From the NCBI GenBank assembly GCA_025057275.1, contig JANWXQ010000028.1:30797-94796 (forward strand): 64,000 nucleotides of DNA. Direction: 5' to 3'. This stretch comes from Chitinophagales bacterium. GTDB lineage: Bacteria; Bacteroidota; Bacteroidia; Chitinophagales; UBA10324. Both the position numbers and the translations under genes were made by a program. Shown in pieces: positions 43,867 to 52,771 of the stretch; position 1 is the stretch's first letter, and each line of letters opens with the position of its first letter. The notes beneath the pieces are model-generated. The model made no database searches. It was not told where the DNA came from and worked only from the letters and a program-made list of their open reading frames with translations.

Positions 43867-44051
43867 AGGACGTGAAATTTCTGCTATACTAATTTCCGCC
43901 AGAGAATGCTGATGTGGTATTTATACGACACCTTATACGACACCCCTTGCTTTGAGGGTTCCGGCTTGTTTGCAAGCACCTTTTTCCATTAACCTGCTCT
44001 GTGCATGGGGGCGTGCTCCGGCACCACAGAAGTGTACAAAAAGGAATGCTG
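43867..44051. other. Intergenic region with a 12-base tandem repeat
   Basis: 185 bases between the coiled-coil gene and the PLC-like gene. TTATACGACACC occurs twice back to back at 43921-43944. Otherwise nothing recognisable; the ORF 43952-44335 plus is a shadow of the PLC-like gene. Confidence 0.6.
43921..43944. repeat. Tandem duplication of a 12-base unit
   Basis: Two exact copies of TTATACGACACC at 43921-43932 and 43933-43944, about 55 bases upstream of the coiled-coil gene start. Confidence 0.9.
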
Positions 44052-45068
44052 CTAATCGTGGCAATCGCTTAGGGCGCCTGCCGGCCTGCCCTGCCTCCAG
44101 GCCTGATCCATCGCTTCGAGCCGAAGCCGCAACTCTTCGGGCATGGGCTCATCAGCCAGTTCGGCAAGCGATGGCTGACCGGCATTCACCCAGGCCGTAT
44201 ACCAGAAACTACCGATGCGCAAAATGGCCTGCCGCATCCGCCGTTCCTGCATGCGATTCAGCATTTCCTGATACGCTGCAGCAAAAGGCCGCGAATAGGT
44301 GCGGATGCTTTGGTTGTTGCGCATTTCAAAAGTAAATTTTTCATCTGCCGGAAAGCGCTCCGTAAGCTGACGCTCCAGCGCCAGCACGCTGTCTACCATC
44401 GATGCGCTCTCCAGCACCACGTTCCAGATTTCCCGCGAAGGATTGACCAGGTAGGTGGCTTTGCCTACGAAGTAATCGTATTCTTCCCCGAACAATTCGG
44501 GAATGCGCGATTCCCAAAAGCCGTGGATGCCGCGTTGCCCCGTCTGCTGTCCGTTGTAATTGCTCGTGCAATGCAAAGGCACATGGGCATCAGCAATGTA
44601 ATGACCCAGGTCGGCAGAATGTGCCAGGATAGCCCACTTTTTTTTCTCCCGGAAAGCTTTGGTTAGCTGCCTGAGCTCCAGAAGCACATGCCAGGGAACG
44701 ATACCATGTTTTTTTAATGTGTCTTCCGTGTATTTGCTGACCGCTTCGTACCAGTTGCGCGGAAGCGAATCAAAAGGATAGCTTCCGTATCGGTCCAGAT
44801 CAATGTAATGCCGCGGCGCTTCTTCCGGATCGCTGTAACGCCGTTTATCGGGATCTACGGCATGTTCACTGACCCAGTCTATGTGCTTTTTGTAAAAAAC
44901 CAACATTCCCGGCGGAAGCGTATAAACCGCCACGCGGTTGATGCGTCGGTGCGCCCAAAATCCCCAGGCATAGGCAGCCACCATCCCTGCCCATTCAATT
45001 GCCAGCACGATGAGCAGCGTAGCTGTCCAGAGCTTGTAGGATCTCACCGTCGCAAAGGTGCGCTTCAT
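44052..45068 (-). CDS. Zinc-dependent phospholipase C/S1-P1 nuclease-like protein
   Basis: 338 residues from Met6 of the ORF (MKRTFATVRSYKLWTATLLIVLAI). A signal or membrane anchor precedes WGFWAHRRINRVAVY, whose Trp and His bind zinc in this fold. Further zinc residues are in RHYIDLDRYGSYPF and HSADLGHYIADAHVPLHC. The fold is that of phospholipase C/S1-P1 nucleases. It is likely periplasmic; lipid or nucleic-acid substrate cannot be told. It lies 42 bases after the DUF502 gene. Confidence 0.8.
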   Translation of the reverse strand: MKRTFATVRSYKLWTATLLIVLAIEWAGMVAAYAWGFWAHRRINRVAVYTLPPGMLVFYKKHIDWVSEHAVDPDKRRYSDPEEAPRHYIDLDRYGSYPFDSLPRNWYEAVSKYTEDTLKKHGIVPWHVLLELRQLTKAFREKKKWAILAHSADLGHYIADAHVPLHCTSNYNGQQTGQRGIHGFWESRIPELFGEEYDYFVGKATYLVNPSREIWNVVLESASMVDSVLALERQLTERFPADEKFTFEMRNNQSIRTYSRPFAAAYQEMLNRMQERRMRQAILRIGSFWYTAWVNAGQPSLAELADEPMPEELRLRLEAMDQAWRQGRPAGALSDCHD

Positions 45069-45110
45069 CCCGCAAGCAGCCATTTTATTTTGTAGTAAGA
45101 TAAAAAACGT

Positions 45111-45701
45111 TCATTCCACCCCGGCAATACCGCCGGAAACAATGAATTTCATGGCGTCGGCTGCATTAAAATCCGGCAAAGGCGTTATGTTCTGTCGCGG
45201 CACCAGATACAGATTGCCGCTGAAATTGTAGCTGTGCGGAAAATAAACCGCTACCATATCCTTGATGCCTATGGAAGCCAGATCGCTCTTGGTAATGAAC
45301 CCCAGTTTCTGAATGCCGGCCTCCGCAAACAACAAGACCATAACCGGCTCGGTAAACAACCGCTTCTTGTTGTCGCCCACAAAGGCGGAAATAAGGTCGC
45401 GAATGGATGTGTAAACCAGCTTGGTCAGCGTATTTCGGCTAAGCAATTCCTCCATCCAATCCATGAGAAACTGAAACAGGAACAGCTTGGTCAGGAATCC
45501 GATAAAGGCAATAAAAGCAATCAGCAGCAGAATTCCCGCTCCGGGAAAAAGCCGCGGAAAAATGTTGTCCAGCAGCGTATCTGCCCAATGCAAAAACAGA
45601 TATATGGCATAAACCGTAATGAAAATGGGAGCCAGAAACAGCAATCCCCGTAAAAAATAGTTGAGCAACGTCCGGTAAACGTCTTTCAATGAGTAACGCA
45701 T
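45111..45701 (-). CDS. DUF502 integral membrane protein
   Basis: 196 residues with two membrane helices (FLRGLLFLAPIFITVYAIYLFLHW and AGILLLIAFIAFIGFLTKLFL) and a C-terminal soluble domain with LVYTSIRDLISAFVGDNKKRL, MVAVYFPHSYNFSGNLYLVPR, the DUF502 pattern. Function not established. Likely co-transcribed with the PLC-like gene. Confidence 0.88.
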   Translation of the reverse strand: MRYSLKDVYRTLLNYFLRGLLFLAPIFITVYAIYLFLHWADTLLDNIFPRLFPGAGILLLIAFIAFIGFLTKLFLFQFLMDWMEELLSRNTLTKLVYTSIRDLISAFVGDNKKRLFTEPVMVLLFAEAGIQKLGFITKSDLASIGIKDMVAVYFPHSYNFSGNLYLVPRQNITPLPDFNAADAMKFIVSGGIAGVE

Positions 45702-45800
45702 GAGCTTTCGGATTTGCCCATAAAATTAACCGACGCCCTGCGGCGCATCGGGCATGGGAGCTGTTGATCCCTGTTTATCTTGCACGGAAATTTGCCATCC

Positions 45801-46955
45801 ATGCAGTTCCGGTTTACCGAAGAGCATGAAATGATCCGACAGGCGGCCCGGGATTTTGCCCAAAAGGAGTTGCTGCCCGGTGTCATCGAACGCGACGAGT
45901 TACAGCAATTTCCCGAAGAACAGGTACTCCGCCTGGCAGATCTGGGCTTCCTGGGCATGATGGTTTCCCCGCAATACGGCGGCAGCGGCCTGGATACCAT
46001 TTCCTACGTGCTTGCCATGGAAGAAATCTCCAAAGTGGATGCCTCCACTTCCGTGGTCATGTCGGTAAATAACTCACTGGTTTGTTGGGGATTGGAAACT
46101 TTTGGTACGGAAGCTCAAAAAGAAAAATACCTGAAACCGCTGGCCCGCGGCAAGAAGGACGACAAGCTTTACATCGGCGCTTTTTGCCTGAGCGAACCCG
46201 AAGCCGGCAGCGATGCCACCAGCCAGCGCACTACGGCCGAAGACAGGGGCGATCATTACGTTCTCAACGGCACGAAAAACTGGATCACCAACGGTGGCAA
46301 AGCCTCGGTCTATCTGGTTATGGCGCAGACTGACCCGGCCAAAAAAAGCAAAGGCATCAATGCCCTGATCGTAGAACGCAACAGCAAAGGGCTCACCGTT
46401 GGGGCTAAGGAAAACAAGTTAGGCATTCGTGGAAGCGATACGCATTCCATCATGTTCCAGGATGTAATCGTACCCAAAGAAAACCGCATTGGCGACGATG
46501 GCTTTGGCTTCAAGTTCGCCATGAAAACGCTTTCCGGCGGCCGCATTGGCATTGCCGCCCAGGCCCTCGGCATAGCTTCAGGAGCCTACGAGCTGGCCCT
46601 GCAGTATGCCAAACAACGCAAGGCCTTTGGTGTGGAAATCAGCCAGCATCAGGCCATTCAGTTTAAATTGGCCGATATGGCCACCGAAATTGAGGCCGCC
46701 CGATTGCTTACCCTGAAAGCGGCCTGGGAAAAAGACCAGCACCTGGATTACACCCTTTCAGCCTCCATGGCCAAAGTGTTTGCTTCCGAAGTGGCCATGC
46801 GCACCACGATAGAAGCCGTACAAATCCATGGTGGTTACGGCTACGTCAAGGAATATCATGTAGAGCGGCTGATGCGCGATGCCAAAATCACCCAGATCTA
46901 CGAGGGAACTTCTGAAGTGCAACGCATCGTCATTTCCAGGAGCATTCTGAAATAA
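45801..46955 (+). CDS. Acyl-CoA dehydrogenase (short-chain/butyryl type)
   Basis: 384 residues from Met8 of the ORF (MQFRFTEEHEMIRQAARDFAQ). N-terminal helical domain, then FCLSEPEAGSDATSQRTTA (FAD/beta domain) and TKNWITNGGKASVYLVMAQT, and the C-terminal helical bundle with the catalytic Glu in QIYEGTSEVQRI. It oxidises a short or medium acyl-CoA with FAD and electron-transfer flavoprotein. The partner etfAB genes are not in the window. Confidence 0.93.
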   Translation: MQFRFTEEHEMIRQAARDFAQKELLPGVIERDELQQFPEEQVLRLADLGFLGMMVSPQYGGSGLDTISYVLAMEEISKVDASTSVVMSVNNSLVCWGLETFGTEAQKEKYLKPLARGKKDDKLYIGAFCLSEPEAGSDATSQRTTAEDRGDHYVLNGTKNWITNGGKASVYLVMAQTDPAKKSKGINALIVERNSKGLTVGAKENKLGIRGSDTHSIMFQDVIVPKENRIGDDGFGFKFAMKTLSGGRIGIAAQALGIASGAYELALQYAKQRKAFGVEISQHQAIQFKLADMATEIEAARLLTLKAAWEKDQHLDYTLSASMAKVFASEVAMRTTIEAVQIHGGYGYVKEYHVERLMRDAKITQIYEGTSEVQRIVISRSILK

Positions 46956-46958
46956 GCG

Positions 46959-47672
46959 CTACAGCATCCCCGCATCAGCAAAGCTGAAATAACTCTTGCC
47001 GGCCACGATGAGGTGATCCAGCACCTTAATTTCCAGTGTTTCGCCCCCCTGTTTCATCTTTCGCGTCAGCTCCACATCAGCGCTGCTGGGCTGCAGGTTT
47101 CCGGAAGGATGATTGTGCGCAAGAATCACCGCCGTGGCCTTTACTTTAAGCGCCTGCTCAAAAACCTTTCGCACATCGGCCACCGTGCCCGTAAGACCGC
47201 CGATGCTTACCTGATAGAGCTCCAGCATCCGGTGATTTTGATTGAGCAGAAGCGCCCAGAACTCTTCATGCACTTTATCGGCCAGATGCGGAGCCAGCAG
47301 TTCAAATGCCGACCGGCTGTCGCTGACCTGCTGGCGTTTGCGTGGTGCCGCTGCCCGCTGCCTGCGCCCCAGTTCCAGCGCCGCCACAATACCTATGGCT
47401 TTGGTCGTTCCAATGCCGCTGATGTTGAGCTGAACCAGATCGGCCACGCTCATGCGCGCCAGCAGGTCCAGATCGTGATCCACCCTGGCCAGCAACTGCC
47501 GCGCGGAATCTACAGCCGTGTGCGCCTGCGTTCCGGTGCGCAACAAAATGGCAATCAGCTCGGCATCGCTGAGAGCGCTTACTCCCTTTAGTAAAAGCTT
47601 CTCCCTCGGGCGGTCTTCTTCGGCCCAGCTTTTTATGCCCGATTGCTGCGAATACATTGCTGGCTTTTTCAT
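46959..47672 (-). CDS. radC: RadC-like JAB-domain protein
   Basis: 237 residues from MKKPAMYSQQSG; the ORF track reads back through rpsT in another frame. N-terminal HhH region (IAILLRTGTQAHTAVDSARQLL, LNISGIGTTKAIGIVAALELG) and C-terminal JAB/MPN domain with AHNHPSGNLQPSSADVE, the HxHP-S-x-D metal motif. Despite the RadC name, a DNA repair role is uncertain. Stop is 3 bases from the converging acyl-CoA dehydrogenase stop. MYSQQSG (47657) is an alternative start. Confidence 0.92.
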   Translation of the reverse strand: MKKPAMYSQQSGIKSWAEEDRPREKLLLKGVSALSDAELIAILLRTGTQAHTAVDSARQLLARVDHDLDLLARMSVADLVQLNISGIGTTKAIGIVAALELGRRQRAAAPRKRQQVSDSRSAFELLAPHLADKVHEEFWALLLNQNHRMLELYQVSIGGLTGTVADVRKVFEQALKVKATAVILAHNHPSGNLQPSSADVELTRKMKQGGETLEIKVLDHLIVAGKSYFSFADAGML

Positions 47673-47732
47673 GAAAGCATACAATAGGATCGGAAATTTA
47701 CGAACGGAACCAACAAGCCGATGGACGAAAAC

Positions 47733-47759
47733 AAAAAAAGCGACCCTTTCGGATCGCTT
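47733..47759 (-). terminator. Rho-independent terminator of rpsT
   Basis: On the minus strand, starting 23 bases after the rpsT stop: AAGCGATCC, a GAAA tetraloop, then GGGTCGCTT (one U-G pair), followed directly by further T. A nine-pair stem with a GNRA loop and T run is a strong terminator. Confidence 0.85.
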
Positions 47760-47782
47760 GAAGCCCGTCAGTTCGCCAGAAC

Positions 47783-48037
47783 CTACTTTAATGCCGCAAC
47801 CCGGCGCATGAGCTTGCTTTTCAGATTGGCGGCTTTTTTCCAGTGAATCACCCCCCGCTTGGCTTGTTTGTCCACCAGGGAAATCACTTCGGGCAGTTGT
47901 GCAGCAGCTTCCTCCTTCTGCTTGATCTGCCGCAGCCGGCGTACGGCATTGCGCATGGTCTTTCCTTGCAGGCGATTGCGCTCCCTTCTGCGGGCTGTTT
48001 GCCGAACCGATTTTTGTGCGCTTTTTGTATTGGCCAT
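47783..48037 (-). CDS. rpsT: 30S ribosomal protein S20
   Basis: 84 residues from MANTKSAQKSVRQTARRRERN, the canonical S20 start (Met4 of the ORF). Basic helical bundle ending NLKSKLMRRVAALK. It binds 16S rRNA during 30S assembly. It has both a good promoter and a terminator, so it is a single-gene unit. Confidence 0.97.
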   Translation of the reverse strand: MANTKSAQKSVRQTARRRERNRLQGKTMRNAVRRLRQIKQKEEAAAQLPEVISLVDKQAKRGVIHWKKAANLKSKLMRRVAALK

Positions 48038-48053
48038 AAAATGCAATGGGCGG

Positions 48054-48084
48054 CAAAGATAGGCCGCTGCCTGATTTGCGGCAA
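48054..48084 (-). promoter_or_regulatory. Promoter of rpsT
   Basis: On the minus strand a TTG at 48084-48082 is followed by 20 bases and then a perfect TATCTTTG at 48061-48054, 16 bases before the ATG. This is the best full -33/-7 Bacteroidota promoter in the window. Confidence 0.82.
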
Positions 48085-48129
48085 TCCCTCTAGCCGGATT
48101 TTCTGCTACTTTCGTCCAAACCCCGCGCC

Positions 48130-48570
48130 ATGCCAGAATTCAGCAAAATAGTCGCCGTTTCCGGCTTGCCCGGCCTGTACGAACTGGTTTCTTCACGCAG
48201 CAACGGCGCTATCGTCCGCAACCTGCAGGACGGCAGGTCTCAGTTCGTTTCCGGCCGTACCCAGTCGGTTTTGGCTTTGGAAAACGTGGCCATCTTTCTT
48301 CATGGCGACAACAGCATGCCCGTGCGGGAGGTGCTTTACCGCATGCAACAGCAGGAATCCCAAAACCCTGCCCCCGACCCTCAGGCAGACCCCGCTGCTT
48401 TGGAAAACTATTTGTCCGTCGTCGTGCCCGACTACGACCGGCGCCGGGTTCACCACAGCGACATGCGTCGCCTGCTGCGATGGTACCATTTGCTCAAACA
48501 ACACCATCTGATTCCCCCACCGGAGCCCCAGCCGGAGGCTGCCGGCGATTCAGCCGAAACAAAAGCCTAA
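48130..48570 (+). CDS. DUF5606 family protein
   Basis: 146 residues. KIVAVSGLPGLYELVSSRSNG and ALENVAIFLHGDNSMPVREV match the DUF5606 N-terminal domain found in Bacteroidota. VVPDYDRRRVHHSDMRRLLRWYHLL is the conserved second part. The tail is Pro/Ala/Glu-rich. Function unknown. Its stop overlaps the dnaN stop by 4 bases. Confidence 0.85.
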   Translation: MPEFSKIVAVSGLPGLYELVSSRSNGAIVRNLQDGRSQFVSGRTQSVLALENVAIFLHGDNSMPVREVLYRMQQQESQNPAPDPQADPAALENYLSVVVPDYDRRRVHHSDMRRLLRWYHLLKQHHLIPPPEPQPEAAGDSAETKA

Positions 48571-49685
48571 CTGCCGATCATAATCGGCATCACCAGCATA
48601 AGCAAATCTTCATAGTCTTTCTGCTGGGCGGGGGTGATTACGCAGGCGCGCGAGGGCGTGCTCATGCGCATCACCACTTCGTCTTCATTTAATGCCGTCA
48701 GTATTTCGGTAAGAAACTTTCCATTAAACGAAATCTCCATAGGTTCTCCGGAATACCTGCACGACAGGGTTTCCGAACCCTCATTGCTGAAATCAATATC
48801 GCGCGCCGTGATTTGCAGCGAGGAGCCGGAAAGCTGAAAGGTGGTTTGGTACGAAGATTTGCTGCTCAGAATAATCAGCCGGCGCAGCGATTGCAGCAGA
48901 TCGGCACTGCTTACGGTCAGCTGGTTGGGATTTTCTGTTGGAATTACGGCATTGTAATCTGGATAACGGGCATCAATCAACCGGCAGATCAGCCGAACCT
49001 GGTCAAAGGCAAAAAAAGCATTGGAATTGTTGTACGAAAGCCGCACTTGCGTTTCTTCCGAAGGCAGGGCATGTGCCAGCAACTGCAAGGCCTTGCGCGG
49101 CACAATCAGCGAAGCAGCTTTTGGACTTTTGATGTCCTGCCGCCGATACCGCACCAGCCGATGGGCATCGGTGGCCACAAACGTTGTGCCTTCGCCACCC
49201 AGCTCCATGTTCACACCCATCATGGCCGGCCTCATATCGTCGGTGCTCACGGCAAATAATGTTTTGTTGATGGCATTGGCCAGCACCGACGATGCCATCT
49301 TTAACTCCCGGGCTTCCTCGGCTGTGGGAATACGCGGAAAATCTTCGCCGTTTTCTCCGGCCAGCCGGTATTTGCCGCGCTCGCTGGTAATTTCAACCGA
49401 GTAATTGTCGGTGTTGACCTTTAGGGTGATGGGTTGCTCCGGCAACGCTTTAAGAAAATCCAGCATCAGTCGGGCAGGAACGGCAATACGGCAGCTGCCG
49501 GTTCCGTCCACTTCCACGGTGGCGGACATAGACGTTTCCAGATCCGTGGCATGTGCAGTCAGTTGTCCTCCTTCAACCTCAAAAAGAAAATCTTCCAATA
49601 TGGGTAGCACCGTATTGGAACTCACTACTCCACCGATTAGCTGCAGCTTTTTCAATAGCACTCCCGACGAAACAATGAACTTCAT
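48567..49685 (-). CDS. dnaN: DNA polymerase III sliding clamp (beta)
   Basis: 372 residues from MKFIVSSGVLLKKLQLIGG (Met4 of the ORF). Three clamp domains; LPILEDFLFEVEGG, ATDAHRLVRYRRQDIKSP and the C-terminal LMLVMPIMIGS. The clamp tethers the replicative polymerase to DNA. A near-consensus -7 box (TATCTTTC at 49710-49717) lies 24 bases upstream. It is divergent from the permease gene. Confidence 0.96.
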   Translation of the reverse strand: MKFIVSSGVLLKKLQLIGGVVSSNTVLPILEDFLFEVEGGQLTAHATDLETSMSATVEVDGTGSCRIAVPARLMLDFLKALPEQPITLKVNTDNYSVEITSERGKYRLAGENGEDFPRIPTAEEARELKMASSVLANAINKTLFAVSTDDMRPAMMGVNMELGGEGTTFVATDAHRLVRYRRQDIKSPKAASLIVPRKALQLLAHALPSEETQVRLSYNNSNAFFAFDQVRLICRLIDARYPDYNAVIPTENPNQLTVSSADLLQSLRRLIILSSKSSYQTTFQLSGSSLQITARDIDFSNEGSETLSCRYSGEPMEISFNGKFLTEILTALNEDEVVMRMSTPSRACVITPAQQKDYEDLLMLVMPIMIGS

Positions 49686-49796
49686 AACCGCCAATGCTTG
49701 ATCTTCGGCGAAAGATACACCTTTTGAAAAAAAGCCGGCCGGGCCTGATCCGCCCTTTGGCGTTCGTAATTTCTCAGGTTTTTAATCGCCTTTGGA

Positions 49797-49804
49797 TACA
49801 TTTG
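49797..49804 (+). promoter_or_regulatory. Candidate -7 box for the amino acid permease
   Basis: TACATTTG, an exact TAnnTTTG match, 17 bases before the ATG at 49822. The expected -33 zone reads GGTTTTT, not TTG. Confidence 0.5.
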
Positions 49805-49821
49805 AAAAGCCCTAACCGCTA

Positions 49822-51597
49822 ATGAAACGTTCCCATCTTTTTCGCCGCAAGTCGGTTTCTTATCTGTTGCAACAGGTAGCGTCCGGTGCCTCCGAAGCCG
49901 ACCAGACTCGCTTGTCGCGACATCTTCGGGCCCGTGACCTCGTTGCCTTTGGCATAGCGGCCATCATCGGTGCAGGTGTGTTCAGCACCATCGGCAGCGC
50001 AAGCTCCCAGGGCGGGCCTGGCGTGGTGTTGCTGTTCATCTTTACGGCCCTGGCTTGCAGCTTTGCCGGTTTTGCTTATGCAGAATTTGCTTCATTGGTG
50101 CCTGTTTCAGGAAGTGCTTACACCTACAGCTATGTGGCTTTTGGTGAACTGATTGCCTGGTTTATTGGCTGGGCCTTGATTATGGAATACTCTGTGGGCA
50201 ACGTTACGGTGGCGGTTTCCTGGTCAGACTACTTCACCACGCTGCTGGAAAAAATAAGGCTACCCGGTCTGTGGCCTGAAGGCATTCACGTTCCTGCCTG
50301 GGCCAGCATGGATTACCTTTCAGCCCGTCGCGGCTTTGCTGAAGCCAGCGCTTTGCTGGCACAGGGCATTCCCCAGGCCGAACTCACCCAGTTTCAGAAA
50401 ACCGCCTATGCTGCCTGGCAACAGGCACCGCAACTGGGTGGCTGGCGCCTCATCGCTGACCTGCCTGCTATCATCATCGTTCTGCTCATCACCCGACTGA
50501 TTTATGTGGGTATCCGCGAAACGCGCAATGCCAGCAACATTATGGTTGCCATTAAGCTGGCTGTAGTGATCCTGGTTATTGTGGTAGGCGCCTTTTTTGT
50601 GGATGCTTCGAACTGGAGCCCCTTCTTACCCAACGGCATCGGCGGCGTTCTGGCCGGCGTTTCGGCCGTGTTTTTTGCCTACATCGGTTTTGATGCCATC
50701 AGCACCACGGCAGAAGAATGCGTCAACCCCGAACGTGACCTGCCGAAAGGCATCATTGGTGCTATTGTCATTTGCACCATTTTGTACATTCTCGTGGCCC
50801 TTGTGCTCACCGGCATGGTACCGTTTGCCCAGCTCAACGTGGGCGACCCGCTGGCTTTTGTCTTTGAGCAGGTAAATCTACCCTGGTTCTCCGGCATCAT
50901 TGCCGTAAGCGCCGTGGTGGCCATGGCCAGTGTGCTGCTGGTCTTTCAGATGGGGCAGCCCCGCATCTGGATGGCCATGAGCCGCGACGGACTGTTGCCC
51001 GAACGCTTCGCCCGCATTCATCCCCGATTCAAGACGCCGTCTTTTGCCACCCTAACCACCATGTGGGCTGTGGTTATCCCTACACTGTTCATTCCCAGCG
51101 ATGTGGTGCTGGATCTGTGTTCTATGGGAACGCTGTTTGCTTTCGTGCTCGTTTGCGGGGGAGTGCTCATGCTGCAAAACGACCCTGATCGCCCTGCCGG
51201 CCGCTTCCGCACCCCGTACATCAACGGCCGCTACATAATGCCTGTCCTCTTCATCACAGCAGCCCTGCTGACCTACCGTTACGCGCCCGAATGGTGCAAA
51301 TCCCTGCTGAACTGGAATTCGTATAATGATTTTTTTCATAGCTTACCTCACTGGCTTTTTGTTGGGGTAACCCTGGCCCTGACCGTCTTGTCCTACAGGT
51401 ATCGCCTGAGCCTGATTCCGGTGTTGGGCTTAATCTTCTGTCTGTATATGATGGTTCAGATTCAGGCCAAAAGCTGGCTGGGCTTTCTCCTCTGGCTCGT
51501 GGCGGGGTTAACCATCTATTTTTCGTATGGATTCTTCCACAGTAAGCTGCGCCATGCTGACCCTGCTTTGGATGCGGTCGCAAGGAAATCCGGCTGA
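49822..51597 (+). CDS. APC-family amino acid permease (cationic type)
   Basis: 591 residues with about 12-14 membrane helices. It opens with LVAFGIAAIIGAGVFSTIGSAS, the family's helix-1 motif, then GFAYAEFASLVPVSGSAYTYSYVAFGE, IGFDAISTTAEECVNPERDLPKG and RIWMAMSRDGLLPERFARIHP. This pattern matches cationic amino acid transporters (CAT type). The region between helices 3 and 5 is longer than in most family members. No other amino acid genes nearby. Confidence 0.88.
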   Translation: MKRSHLFRRKSVSYLLQQVASGASEADQTRLSRHLRARDLVAFGIAAIIGAGVFSTIGSASSQGGPGVVLLFIFTALACSFAGFAYAEFASLVPVSGSAYTYSYVAFGELIAWFIGWALIMEYSVGNVTVAVSWSDYFTTLLEKIRLPGLWPEGIHVPAWASMDYLSARRGFAEASALLAQGIPQAELTQFQKTAYAAWQQAPQLGGWRLIADLPAIIIVLLITRLIYVGIRETRNASNIMVAIKLAVVILVIVVGAFFVDASNWSPFLPNGIGGVLAGVSAVFFAYIGFDAISTTAEECVNPERDLPKGIIGAIVICTILYILVALVLTGMVPFAQLNVGDPLAFVFEQVNLPWFSGIIAVSAVVAMASVLLVFQMGQPRIWMAMSRDGLLPERFARIHPRFKTPSFATLTTMWAVVIPTLFIPSDVVLDLCSMGTLFAFVLVCGGVLMLQNDPDRPAGRFRTPYINGRYIMPVLFITAALLTYRYAPEWCKSLLNWNSYNDFFHSLPHWLFVGVTLALTVLSYRYRLSLIPVLGLIFCLYMMVQIQAKSWLGFLLWLVAGLTIYFSYGFFHSKLRHADPALDAVARKSG

Positions 51598-51617
51598 TTT
51601 TTCGGTGAATCCGTTTT

Positions 51618-52676
51618 CTACCGTTGCTCTTTCATGCCCCGGTTGGCCAGCTGTCCGCAGGCAGCATCTATGTCGCGCCCTCGGCTGTGCCTGACGGTGG
51701 CTGCAATACCGTACCGCTCCAAAAACTCCTGAAACCGTTTCACCGTCACCGCATCAGATCCCCGAAACGACAGCCCCGGCACCTCGTTGTATTCTATGAG
51801 ATTCACATGAACCCCGGGTAGTTGCCTGGCCAGCTTCAGTAATCGTCGGGCATCTTCCATGGTGTCGTTAAAACCGGCAAACAAAATGTACTCCAGCGAA
51901 ATGCGACTGCCGCTGCGCTCATGATAATAGCGGAGGGCAGCAATCAGGGATTCCAATTGGTTTTCTTCATTGATCGGCATAATCCGGTTGCGCTGCTCAT
52001 CGGTAGTGGCATGCAGCGACAAAGCCAGACGCACGCGCACGCCGTCGTCCGCCAGGCGCCGCATGAGTTTGGCAATGCCGGCCGTAGATACCGTGATGCG
52101 TCTGGGAGACAGCGCAAGTCCATCCGGTGCAGTGAGCATTTCCAGCGACCGGACTACCTCGCGGTAATTCAGCAGAGGTTCCCCCATACCCATGTACACG
52201 ACATTGGTCAGCGACGTTCCGGCAGCCTGCAAGGCTTCTTTGCGCAGCAGCAATACCTGTTCCACTATTTCATCGCTGGAAAGGTTGCGCTGCCGCCCCA
52301 TGCGACCCGTAGCACAGAAAGCACACGTCAGCGAACAACCTACCTGAGAGGAAACACAGGCAGTGACTCGACCCTCCGAAAAAATCAGTACCCCCTCTAT
52401 CCGGAAGCCTTCATGGGTTACAAACCGCAACTTGATGGTTTGATCCCTGCTCTGCTGCCTTTGGTTAATGCTGAGCGGAGCAAACAGAAACTGCTCTGCA
52501 AGCTTCTGCCGCAGCTTCATAGGCACATTGCTCATCTCGGAAAACGATACAGCCCCCTTTTGCCAAAGCCATTCCTGAATCTGGCCGGCCCGATAGGCAG
52601 GTTCGCCCTGCTCCTTCAGCCATTGCTCCAGTTGCCCGCGGGTGAGCTGCCGTAAATTCCGCTTCAAACCGCTCAT
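51618..52676 (-). CDS. rlmN: Dual-specificity 23S rRNA/tRNA methyltransferase RlmN
   Basis: 352 residues. Radical SAM motif C-x3-C-x2-C in GCSLTCAFCATGRMG; methyl carrier cysteine region in RHSRGRDIDAACGQLA; N-terminal accessory domain ending PMKLRQKLAEQFLF. RlmN adds a methyl group to C2 of A2503 in 23S rRNA. Complete and of normal length. Divergent from the exonuclease gene, 95 bases apart. Confidence 0.95.
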   Translation of the reverse strand: MSGLKRNLRQLTRGQLEQWLKEQGEPAYRAGQIQEWLWQKGAVSFSEMSNVPMKLRQKLAEQFLFAPLSINQRQQSRDQTIKLRFVTHEGFRIEGVLIFSEGRVTACVSSQVGCSLTCAFCATGRMGRQRNLSSDEIVEQVLLLRKEALQAAGTSLTNVVYMGMGEPLLNYREVVRSLEMLTAPDGLALSPRRITVSTAGIAKLMRRLADDGVRVRLALSLHATTDEQRNRIMPINEENQLESLIAALRYYHERSGSRISLEYILFAGFNDTMEDARRLLKLARQLPGVHVNLIEYNEVPGLSFRGSDAVTVKRFQEFLERYGIAATVRHSRGRDIDAACGQLANRGMKEQR

Positions 52677-52771
52677 AAAGCGAAATTACCGACCGGCCAG
52701 CATGCGGCCTTCATTGGCCACCACCAGGTCAGGCAACCTAACCTCATCGCATTGCCTTAATTTTCGAACTT

